Positions 31,496-37,559 of a stretch of DNA of 47,771 bases are shown piece after piece. Source of the DNA: Bacteroidales bacterium (GTDB taxonomy: Bacteria; Bacteroidota; Bacteroidia; Bacteroidales; UBA932); assembly GCA_017480345.1 (NCBI GenBank), contig JAFVAU010000007.1:1-47771 (forward strand), in the 5' to 3' direction. How positions within the stretch are numbered: position 1 is the stretch's first letter; each line of letters opens with the position of its first letter. The notes beneath the pieces were generated by a model that searched no databases, was not told the DNA's origin, and was given only the letters and a program-made list of their open reading frames with translations. The position numbers and the translations under genes are program-made.

Positions 31496-32667
31496 AATAC
31501 TATCTCATAGCAGGGGAGGCCTCCGGAGACCTCCACGGGAGCAACCTCATGAAAGGGCTTTACGCCAATGACCCTGAGGCGCAGATGCGCTTCTGGGGCG
31601 GTCCGCTCATGGACGAGGTGTTCCGGGCCCACGAAAAAGGGGAGGGCCTGGTGGCCGATTACCGGGTCGCCGCCGTCATGGGCGTGGTGCAGGTGGTGCT
31701 CCAGGGCAAGCAGCTCATAGACCGCATCGAGCGTTGCAAGGCCGATATTGCCCAGTGGAAACCGGACGTGGTTATTCTCATCGACTATCCCGGCTTCAAC
31801 TTCCGCATTGCCGAATATGCCCACGAGGATGGCTTCCGGGTGTATTATTACATCGCCCCCAAGGTCTGGGCCAGCCGTGAGGGACGCATCAAAAAGCTCA
31901 AGGCCTGGGTGGACAAGCTCTTTATTGTCTTCCCCTTTGAGAAGGAGTATTTCAGCCGCCACGGCGTTCCTTATATCTATGCCGGCAATCCGCTGGTGGA
32001 CGCCATTGAGCAGAGCCCCGCTCTCAGCGAGACCAGGGAAGCCTTTTTGGAGCGCACCGGCCTCCCGGATCGGCCCTGGATAGCCCTTCTGGCAGGCTCC
32101 CGCAGCATGGAAATCCGCACCATGATGCCCATCTACATGCAGCTGGCCGATGTCTGGCACGCCTCCCATCCGGACCAGCTCTTCGTGGTGGCCGCCGCCC
32201 CGTCGCGCAGCCTGAAGGACTACGCCCCGTACGTGGGCGCGCGCGACTATGTGAAGGTGGTCTTCGGGGAAACCTATGGCGCGCTGCGCCACGCCCGGGC
32301 CGCCGTCATCAATTCCGGCACCGCCTCGCTGGAGGCCGCCCTTATCGGCACCCCGCAGGTTGTGGGGTACAAGCTCTCCTCGCTGATCCCGGCCTGGGTG
32401 GCGCATAAATTCTTGAAAGTGAAATACATCTCCCTGGGAAACCTCATCCTGGACCGCCTGGCCTTCCGCGAATTCATCCAGTCGGAACTCACAGCCGGCG
32501 CCCTCCTTGAGGAACTGACCCGCCTGATGGAAGATGAACCCTACAGGGAAAAGATGAAGGCCGATTATGCCCAAATCCGCGAGCTCCTGGGCGGCAGCGG
32601 CGCCTCCGACGCCGTGGCCCGCGCCATGATAGAAGATTTATTTGCATCTTTGCCGCAAAACGTGTAA
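31492..32667 (+). CDS. lpxB: Lipid-A-disaccharide synthase
   Basis: A 391-residue GT19 glycosyltransferase that joins UDP-diacylglucosamine and lipid X in lipid A synthesis at the inner membrane. Seen are the start YYLIAGEASGDLHGSNLM, FWGGPLM, IDYPGFNFRIAE, YYYIAPKVWASREGR, YAGNPLVDAIE, LAGSRSMEI (GSR motif) and INSGTASLEAALIGTPQVVGYK near the nucleotide-sugar site. It is translationally coupled to surE by a 4-bp overlap. The stop TAA at 32665-32667 is also the first part of the promoter box for the following tRNA gene. Confidence 0.96.
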   Translation: MKYYLIAGEASGDLHGSNLMKGLYANDPEAQMRFWGGPLMDEVFRAHEKGEGLVADYRVAAVMGVVQVVLQGKQLIDRIERCKADIAQWKPDVVILIDYPGFNFRIAEYAHEDGFRVYYYIAPKVWASREGRIKKLKAWVDKLFIVFPFEKEYFSRHGVPYIYAGNPLVDAIEQSPALSETREAFLERTGLPDRPWIALLAGSRSMEIRTMMPIYMQLADVWHASHPDQLFVVAAAPSRSLKDYAPYVGARDYVKVVFGETYGALRHARAAVINSGTASLEAALIGTPQVVGYKLSSLIPAWVAHKFLKVKYISLGNLILDRLAFREFIQSELTAGALLEELTRLMEDEPYREKMKADYAQIRELLGGSGASDAVARAMIEDLFASLPQNV

Positions 32668-32672
32668 TTTTG
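32665..32672 (+). promoter_or_regulatory. Promoter -7 box for tRNA-Ala
   Basis: TAATTTTG followed by C, beginning at the lpxB stop codon and ending 11 bases before the tRNA 5' end. Confidence 0.6.
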
Positions 32673-32683
32673 CAGTCCTTTTC

Positions 32684-32757
32684 GGGGTATTAGCTCAGTT
32701 GGCTAGAGCGATAGGTTCGCAATCTATAGGTCAGGGGTTCGACTCCCCTATACTCCA
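32684..32757 (+). tRNA. tRNA-Ala (anticodon CGC)
   Basis: A 74-base cloverleaf: acceptor GGGGTAT / ATACTCC, D stem GCTC/GAGC, anticodon stem ATAGG/TCTAT with loop TTCGCAA (anticodon CGC at positions 34-36), T arm AGGGG-TTCGACT-CCCCT, discriminator A. The third acceptor pair is G-T, that is the G3:U70 pair that marks alanine tRNAs, which supports the assignment beyond the anticodon. The 3' CCA is not encoded. Confidence 0.95.
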
Positions 32758-32758
32758 C

Positions 32759-32789
32759 AAAAAATGGCAGGCGCTGGCCTGCCATTTTT
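32759..32789. terminator. Bidirectional terminator between tRNA-Ala and the mutase gene
   Basis: AAAATGGCAGGC pairs with GCCTGCCATTTT around GCTG, with A and T runs on both sides. It ends the tRNA transcript on the plus strand and the phosphosugar mutase transcript on the minus strand. Confidence 0.88.
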
Positions 32790-32811
32790 CGTGAAGTAAA
32801 TTGACTTCGTC

Positions 32812-34479
32812 TTAGTTGATGAACTGGGCCTTCAGGACTTCGATCTTAGCGGGGGCGTCGCTGCCCTTGGCGCCGAAGTAGAACTTGATCTTGGGCTCGG
32901 TGCCGGAAGGACGCACGGAGACTACGTCGCCGGTGGCGTTGAAGAACTGCAGCACGTTGCTCTTGGGAAGGCCGGTCTCTTCGGGTTTGTTGTAGTCGAT
33001 GACTTTCACAAGCGGGCTGCCGGCAATATCTTTGGGAGGGCAGGCGCGGTAATCGGCCATGATCTTCTGGATTTCCTCGGCTCCGGTCTTTCCCTTGCGC
33101 ACGATGTACACCATCTTCTCCACATAGAGGCCGTATTTCTTATAGACTTCCTGGAGAAGCTGATAGAGGGTGAGGCCCTTTTCGGCGGCCCAGGCGGCGC
33201 ATTCGGCCACCATGATGCCGGCTACCTGGGCGCACTTGTCGCGCACGAATTCTCCCAGGTTGAAGCCGTAGCTCTCTTCTCCGCCGCAGATGAACACGCC
33301 CTTGCCTTCGTTGCGCTTCACCACCTCGGCAATGTATTTGAAGCCGGTGAGCACGTTGTAGCACTTGACGCCGAAGCTTTCGCAGATGGCGGCGATGAGC
33401 TCGGAGGTGACGATGGTCTTGACTACGTAGCCCTTGCCGTCGGAGAGTTTACCCAGCTCTTTCCAGCGGGTGAGGACATAGTAGGTGAGGAAGCTCCAGG
33501 TCTGGTTGCCGGTGAGCTGCACCATCTTGCCGTCGTTGTCGCGCACGGCGATGCCCAGACGGTCGGCGTCCGGGTCCGTTGCCAGCACCAGGTCTGCGCC
33601 GGTTTCATCGGCCTTCTTGAGGGCCAGGGCCATGGCGGCGGGCTCTTCCGGGTTGGGGGAGACCACGGTGGGGAAGTTGCCGTCGTTGATGTCCTGCTCG
33701 GGCACGTGGATGATGTTGGTGAAGCCTACGCGTTTGAGGGCTTCGGGCATGAGCTTGACGCCGCAGCCGTGCAGCGGGGTGTAGACTATCTTCATGTCGG
33801 CATGCTTCTTCACGGCCTCGGGGGTGAGGGTGAGGGAGGTGATGTCCCGCAGGTAGCACTCGTCCATCTCTTTGCCCATCATCTCGATGGGGGCCTTGGG
33901 CTCCCCCGGGACGGGGTTGAAGCGGACATCGGCCGGATCTTCAATCTTGGCTACCTCCGCCACGATGTCTTTGTCCACGGGGGCGGTAATCTGGCCGCCG
34001 TCGCTCCAGAATACCTTGTAACCGTTATATTCCTTGGGGTTGTGGCTGGCGGTGACCATGATGCCGGCGGTGGCCTTCTTGGCGCGGATGCTGTAGCTCA
34101 GCTCCGGGGTGGGACGCAGGCCCTCGAAGAGGAACACCTTGATGCCGTTGTTGCTCAGGACATCGGCCGATATCTGGGCGAAAAGCTCGGAATTGTTGCG
34201 GGCGTCGTAGCTGATGCAGACGCTCTTTTCTCCGGCCACGTGGGCCTTGATGTAATTGGCCAGGCCCTGCGTGGCCATGCCCACCGTGTATTTGTTCATG
34301 CGGTTGGTGCCCACGCCCATGGTGCCGCGGAGGCCGCCCGTTCCGAATTCCAGATTGCGGTAGAAGGCGTCTTCCAGTGCCACGGGGTCTGAATCCATGA
34401 GTTTCTTGACTTCGGCCTTTGTTTCCTCGTCAAAATTGCCGGTAAGCCAGCTTTGTGCTACTTCTTTGTAAGATTTCAT
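32812..34479 (-). CDS. Phosphosugar mutase (phosphoglucomutase/phosphomannomutase)
   Basis: A 555-residue alpha-D-phosphohexomutase. The start region carries FGTGGLRGTMGVGTNRMN; the phosphoserine loop is VTASHNPKEYNGYK; the metal loop is ATDPDADRLGIAV; the sugar loop is ICGGEESYGFN; and the phosphate loop is VRPSGTEPKIKFYF. It interconverts hexose 1- and 6-phosphates; the family is shared by PgcA and ManB enzymes, so the preferred sugar is uncertain. The likely promoter is TAAATTTG at 34632-34639 on the minus strand. That gives a leader of about 145 bases that contains the whole of hairpin element copy B. Confidence 0.93.
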   Translation of the reverse strand: MKSYKEVAQSWLTGNFDEETKAEVKKLMDSDPVALEDAFYRNLEFGTGGLRGTMGVGTNRMNKYTVGMATQGLANYIKAHVAGEKSVCISYDARNNSELFAQISADVLSNNGIKVFLFEGLRPTPELSYSIRAKKATAGIMVTASHNPKEYNGYKVFWSDGGQITAPVDKDIVAEVAKIEDPADVRFNPVPGEPKAPIEMMGKEMDECYLRDITSLTLTPEAVKKHADMKIVYTPLHGCGVKLMPEALKRVGFTNIIHVPEQDINDGNFPTVVSPNPEEPAAMALALKKADETGADLVLATDPDADRLGIAVRDNDGKMVQLTGNQTWSFLTYYVLTRWKELGKLSDGKGYVVKTIVTSELIAAICESFGVKCYNVLTGFKYIAEVVKRNEGKGVFICGGEESYGFNLGEFVRDKCAQVAGIMVAECAAWAAEKGLTLYQLLQEVYKKYGLYVEKMVYIVRKGKTGAEEIQKIMADYRACPPKDIAGSPLVKVIDYNKPEETGLPKSNVLQFFNATGDVVSVRPSGTEPKIKFYFGAKGSDAPAKIEVLKAQFIN

Positions 34480-34515
34480 TATGGTGTGTTTTAGTGTTTA
34501 TTCTTCATGCTCCAA

Positions 34516-34615
34516 AAAGGACAGCCTCTGAAACCGTCGCTTCGCGACCCCTCCCTAAAGGGCCCCTCCCTCTTACAGGGCCGAGGGTGGCCATGGGTTT
34601 CAGAGGCTGTCCTTT
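34516..34615. repeat. Hairpin repeat element, copy B, in the 5' leader of the mutase gene
   Basis: Perfect 20-bp inverted arms at 34516-34535 and 34596-34615 frame a 60-bp core. Read on the minus strand the core runs CATGGCCACCCTCGGCC, TGTAAGAGGGAGGGGCCC, a short TTTAGG stretch and GGAGGGGTCGCGAAGCGAC. It is the same as copy C apart from a shorter middle. The arm sequence is unique to this site except for the innermost GAAACC/GGTTTC, shared with copy C. Confidence 0.88.
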
Positions 34616-34631
34616 CTTCCGCTGAAACACA

Positions 34632-34639
34632 CAAATTTA
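34632..34639 (-). promoter_or_regulatory. Promoter -7 box for the phosphosugar mutase
   Basis: TAAATTTG on the minus strand, upstream of hairpin element B; no closer box is visible before the mutase ATG. Confidence 0.5.
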
Positions 34640-34651
34640 AAGAATAATCCG

Positions 34652-34659
34652 TATTTTTG
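34652..34659 (+). promoter_or_regulatory. Promoter -7 box for the THUMP-like methyltransferase
   Basis: TATTTTTG followed by C, five bases before the GTG start at 34665; predicted leaderless. Confidence 0.6.
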
Positions 34660-34664
34660 CAAGA

Positions 34665-36047
34665 GTGAAATTCGAAGAATTCATATTGGCCCACGATGGG
34701 GACGATCTGGCCTCGCTGGCTTTGGCCCGGGGCCGATATGCCTCTGACGTTCAGGACTTCGACCTGGCCCTCACTACCTTGGAGGTTCGGCGGAAACTCC
34801 GTGACAAGGTACCCGAATGGTACGCCGTCCCGTCCCTGGCCTATCCCTTCCGCCTCTCCGGCGAGCAGTGCTCCTCCACCGTCACGGCCCTCTATAAGGC
34901 TCATGTAGCTATGGCGGAGGGTGTACCCCTTGAAACCCATGGCCACCCTCGGCCCTGTAAGAGGGAGGGGCCCGTCGGCGAAGCCGATGGGAGGGGTCGC
35001 GAAGCGACGGTTTCAAGGGGTATACCCTCCGCCATAGCGGACCTCACCGGCGGACTGGGGGTGGACAGTTGGGCGTTTTCGAAGGTGTTCGGGAGGGTGC
35101 TGTACAATGAGATGAGACCGGAACTGGCGAAGGCTGCGGAGCATAACTTCCAATTACTTGGTGCCACGAATATCGTGGTCCGGAACGCCGCCCTGGGCCC
35201 GTCCTGCCCGGCCCCGGGAGCGTCGTCCTGCCCGGCCCCGACCGGGCATCTCCCCGTTAGGGAAATCCTGGGAGACTTCCGGCCGGACATCCTCTATCTG
35301 GACCCGGCCCGGCGGGCGGAGGACGGCCGCAAGGTCTTCCGCCTGGAGGACTGCCAGCCGGACGTGCTCAGTCTTCTTCCGGAACTGCTGGAAGCCTGCC
35401 CCAAGCTCCTTCTCAAATTATCTCCCATGGCCGATATCACCCTGGTGTGCAAGCAGTTGGGTTGTGTGAAGCAGGTGCATGTGGTGGCTGCAGGAGGGGA
35501 GTGCAAGGAACTGCTGCTCCTGCTGGAAAAGGGATACGAAGGGGTGTACAGGCTGTTTGTGGTAGAAGACGGCGCCGTGCAGGAGATTCCCGGTCAAGCC
35601 GGGAATGACGGAAGGGTCAAGGTTGACGGTCAAGCCGGGAATGACGCCGTCGTCATGGCCGGCTGCGACCGGCCATCTCCCTGCTTCCTCTTCGAGCCGG
35701 GGAAGGCGCTCCTCAAGGCCGGGGCCTTCGACTGGCCCTGCCGTTTCGGCCTCACCAAACTGGGGCGGCACACGCATCTTTATATCGGCCCGGAGCCTGT
35801 GGAGGAACTCACACCCTTCGGCAAATGGTTCCAGGTGCTGGACGTACTTCCGCTGAACAAGCGAAGCCTTAAGGAAGTAGCCTCCAGATATCCCCAGGCC
35901 GATGTCACCGCCCGCAACATCCCCCTCACCTCCGACGAGCTCCGCGCCCGCCTCAAGGTCCGGCCCGGAAGCGGCGTCCACATCTTCGGCCTGCATGAGG
36001 ACGCTTCCGCCGAGGCCCTTCTCTACATTTGCGCCCGAAATGGGTGA
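34665..36047 (+). CDS. Class I SAM-dependent methyltransferase with THUMP-like domain, carrying repeat insertions
   Basis: A 460-residue protein starting at GTG 34665 (KFEEFILAHDGDD). The SAM-binding motif I is IADLTGGLGVDSWAFS, followed by LYNEMRPELAKAAEHNFQLLGA and motif IV-like DILYLDPARRA. The C-terminal 70 residues (TPFGKWFQVLDVLPLNKRSLKEVASRYPQ onward) resemble the THUMP-like domain of this family; such proteins are presumed RNA methyltransferases, with the target unknown. Oddities: three stretches without family resemblance are encoded by repeats. These are residues about 82-125 (hairpin element C), about 179-197 (palindromes at 35201-35253) and about 306-340 (palindromes at 35582-35680). 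All keep the frame open. The stop codon lies inside the terminal repeat of a MITE-like element, so the natural C-terminus may have been changed. Confidence 0.82.
   Translation: MKFEEFILAHDGDDLASLALARGRYASDVQDFDLALTTLEVRRKLRDKVPEWYAVPSLAYPFRLSGEQCSSTVTALYKAHVAMAEGVPLETHGHPRPCKREGPVGEADGRGREATVSRGIPSAIADLTGGLGVDSWAFSKVFGRVLYNEMRPELAKAAEHNFQLLGATNIVVRNAALGPSCPAPGASSCPAPTGHLPVREILGDFRPDILYLDPARRAEDGRKVFRLEDCQPDVLSLLPELLEACPKLLLKLSPMADITLVCKQLGCVKQVHVVAAGGECKELLLLLEKGYEGVYRLFVVEDGAVQEIPGQAGNDGRVKVDGQAGNDAVVMAGCDRPSPCFLFEPGKALLKAGAFDWPCRFGLTKLGRHTHLYIGPEPVEELTPFGKWFQVLDVLPLNKRSLKEVASRYPQADVTARNIPLTSDELRARLKVRPGSGVHIFGLHEDASAEALLYICARNG
34908..35038. repeat. Hairpin repeat element, copy C, in frame inside the methyltransferase gene
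   Basis: 30-bp inverted arms at 34908-34937 and 35009-35038 (one mismatch) frame a 71-bp core. The core contains two small internal hairpins with GCGAAGC-type tips: GTCGGCGAAGCCGA and GTCGCGAAGCGAC. The arms encode parts of the methyltransferase on both sides (MAEGVPLE and RGIPSAIADL), so one arm is probably original gene sequence and the other an inverted copy. Confidence 0.88.
35201..35253. repeat. GTCAT-type palindromes, GCCCGG variant
   Basis: A half element at 35201-35220 and a complete one at 35225-35253: GTCCTGCCCGGC...GACCGGGCATCTCC. The stem is GCCCGG/CCGGGC. It lies within the methyltransferase coding sequence and encodes a repeated SCPAP peptide. Confidence 0.75.
35582..35680. repeat. 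GTCAT-type palindromes, three further units
   Basis: A complete reverse unit at 35582-35609 (stem TTCCCGG/CCGGGAA), a half unit at 35627-35645 (CGGTCAAGCCGGGAATGAC), and a forward unit at 35652-35680 with stem GGCCGG/CCGGCC. All are within the methyltransferase frame and give two GQAGND peptides. Confidence 0.8.
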
Positions 36048-36151
36048 CAACTAACTTGCTGACAATCATAGACTTGTAATACATTTCTCGTTCAAAAAAC
36101 GAACGAGAAATAGTATATAAACGCATGAGGGACAATTACTTAGCTGTCACC
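36043..36151. mobile_element. MITE-like element between the methyltransferase and nth genes
   Basis: A 109-bp AT-rich segment whose ends are 13-bp inverted repeats with two mismatches (GGTGACAACTAAC at 36043-36055 and CTTAGCTGTCACC at 36139-36151). It has a perfect 11-bp internal palindrome (ATTTCTCGTTC 36083-36093 / GAACGAGAAAT 36101-36111). The internal hairpin may double as a terminator for the two converging genes. No clear target duplication was found. Confidence 0.45.
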
Positions 36152-36167
36152 AAAATTTGTCCCGGAA

Positions 36168-36806
36168 TTAGCGGGAAAGGAGGGGATACTCCCGGCACCA
36201 GGCGGTGAGGGGGCACTCCGCGCACTTGGGATTACGGGCGGTGCAGATGTAGCGGCCGTGGAGGATGAGCCAGTGGTGGGCGATGGCGCGCCGGGAAACG
36301 GGAATGTGGCGCTCCAGGTCCAGCTGAACGGCGCGGGGGGTGGAGCCGTCGGAGAGGCCCAGGCGGTGGGAGACGCGGAACACATGCGTGTCCACGGCAA
36401 TCACCGGCTGGTCGTACACGATGGAGGCAATCACGTTGGCGGTCTTGCGCCCTACGCCCGGCAACCGCATGAGCGCGTCGATGTCCGATGGCACGGTGCC
36501 GCCATAATCGGAGAGGAGCATCTGCGCCATGGCAATCAGGTGCCGCGCCTTGGCGTTGGGGTAGGACACGCTCTTCACAAAGGGATAGACCTCGTCAAAG
36601 GAAGCCGCCGCCAGCTCTTGGGCCGATGGAAAGCGCCCGAACAGGGCCGGCGTCACCAGGTTCACCCGTTTGTCCGTGCACTGGGCCGACAGGATCACCG
36701 CCACCAGCAGCTGGAAGGGGTTCTCATAGTGCAGCTCGCTCTGGGCTACAGGCTGGTTCTGGGCAAACCATTCGAAGATGGCGTTGTAGCGTTCTTTCCT
36801 TGTCAT
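36168..36806 (-). CDS. nth: Endonuclease III
   Basis: A 212-residue base-excision glycosylase/AP lyase for oxidised pyrimidines. The helix-hairpin-helix LPGVGRKTANV holds the catalytic Lys, and AVDTHVFRVSHRLGL holds the catalytic Asp. The C-terminal iron-sulfur ligands follow the CX6CX2CX5C pattern in the segment that begins ICTARNPKC and ends CPLTAWC. The start overlaps the stop of the FtsE-like gene by one base (TGATG), so the genes are co-transcribed. The substrate-recognition segment LSAQCTDKRVN is also typical. Confidence 0.96.
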   Translation of the reverse strand: MTRKERYNAIFEWFAQNQPVAQSELHYENPFQLLVAVILSAQCTDKRVNLVTPALFGRFPSAQELAAASFDEVYPFVKSVSYPNAKARHLIAMAQMLLSDYGGTVPSDIDALMRLPGVGRKTANVIASIVYDQPVIAVDTHVFRVSHRLGLSDGSTPRAVQLDLERHIPVSRRAIAHHWLILHGRYICTARNPKCAECPLTAWCREYPLLSR

Positions 36807-37498
36807 CAGAACTCTACGTCAATGCCTTCGTCAATCACCTCGGAGCAGTGCTCTCCCTGGCAGGAGAACACGCGGCCGGGGTACTTCTCGTAGATGGCGC
36901 GGTTGTGGGTGACCATCACGATGGCCGTGCCGGCGGCATTCAAATCTTGCAGGAGCTGCAGGATTTCGTCGGCCGTTTCCGCGTCCAGGTTGCCGGTGGG
37001 CTCGTCGGCCAGAATCACCGGCGGGTGGTTCAGGAGGGCGCGGGCGATGGCGATGCGCTGCTGCTCGCCGCCGGAGAGCTGATGCGGCATCTTGTGGGCC
37101 TTGGTACTCATGCCCACGGCCTTGAGAACTTCCTTGATGCGCCCGTCAATCTCTCCGCGGTCCTTCCAACCCGTGGCGCGGAGCACGAACTCCAGATTGT
37201 CCTCCACACTGCGGTCCGTGAGCAGCTGGAAGTCCTGGAACACTACGCCCAGGCGGCGCCTCAGGAAGGGGATTTCCTTGCTGCGGATTTCCGTGAGGTC
37301 ATACCCGCAGGCAGTCCCTTCTCCCTTCAGGAGCCTGTTTTCAGCCGTTACCGTGCGGATGATGGAGGTTTTGCCGGAGCCCACCTTGCCTACGATGTAG
37401 ACCAGGTCTCCGGGCATTACGTCCATGGTAAGTCCGTACAGGACCACGTTTTCACCGTTCAGGATGTCGGCGTCTTTGAAATGGATAAGCGGTGTCAT
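36806..37498 (-). CDS. ftsE: FtsE-like ABC transporter ATP-binding protein
   Basis: A 230-residue ATPase from the ATG at 37498 ([13 protein letters not shown]). Walker A is [10 protein letters not shown], the Q loop is [10 protein letters not shown], the signature motif is [18 protein letters not shown], Walker B is [12 protein letters not shown], and the switch His lies in [15 protein letters not shown]. The sequence type is FtsE (divisome-associated, working with FtsX to activate cell-wall hydrolases) rather than LolD, but the two are close and no ftsX is in the window, so the name is provisional. The upstream frame to 37651 crosses two promoters. It is transcribed ahead of nth from a TATATTTG box 26 bases upstream. 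Confidence 0.82.
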   Translation of the reverse strand: MTPLIHFKDADILNGENVVLYGLTMDVMPGDLVYIVGKVGSGKTSIIRTVTAENRLLKGEGTACGYDLTEIRSKEIPFLRRRLGVVFQDFQLLTDRSVEDNLEFVLRATGWKDRGEIDGRIKEVLKAVGMSTKAHKMPHQLSGGEQQRIAIARALLNHPPVILADEPTGNLDAETADEILQLLQDLNAAGTAIVMVTHNRAIYEKYPGRVFSCQGEHCSEVIDEGIDVEF

Positions 37499-37523
37499 AT
37501 TGTCAAATTCCCACAAGTTCCCA

Positions 37524-37531
37524 CAAATATA
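37524..37531 (-). promoter_or_regulatory. Promoter -7 box for ftsE-nth
   Basis: TATATTTG on the minus strand, 25 bases before the ATG at 37498. Confidence 0.65.
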
Positions 37532-37545
37532 ATCAGAATTTTTCG

Positions 37546-37553
37546 TAATTTTG
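37546..37553 (+). promoter_or_regulatory. Promoter -7 box for the TPR protein operon
   Basis: TAATTTTG, six bases before the ATG at 37560; divergent from the ftsE promoter with only 14 bp between the boxes. Confidence 0.65.
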
Positions 37554-37559
37554 TAGGAT

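Noticed and set aside
31318-32574. 418-codon minus-strand frame over surE-lpxB
   Set aside because: Antisense to two well-supported genes; no start signal or family resemblance.
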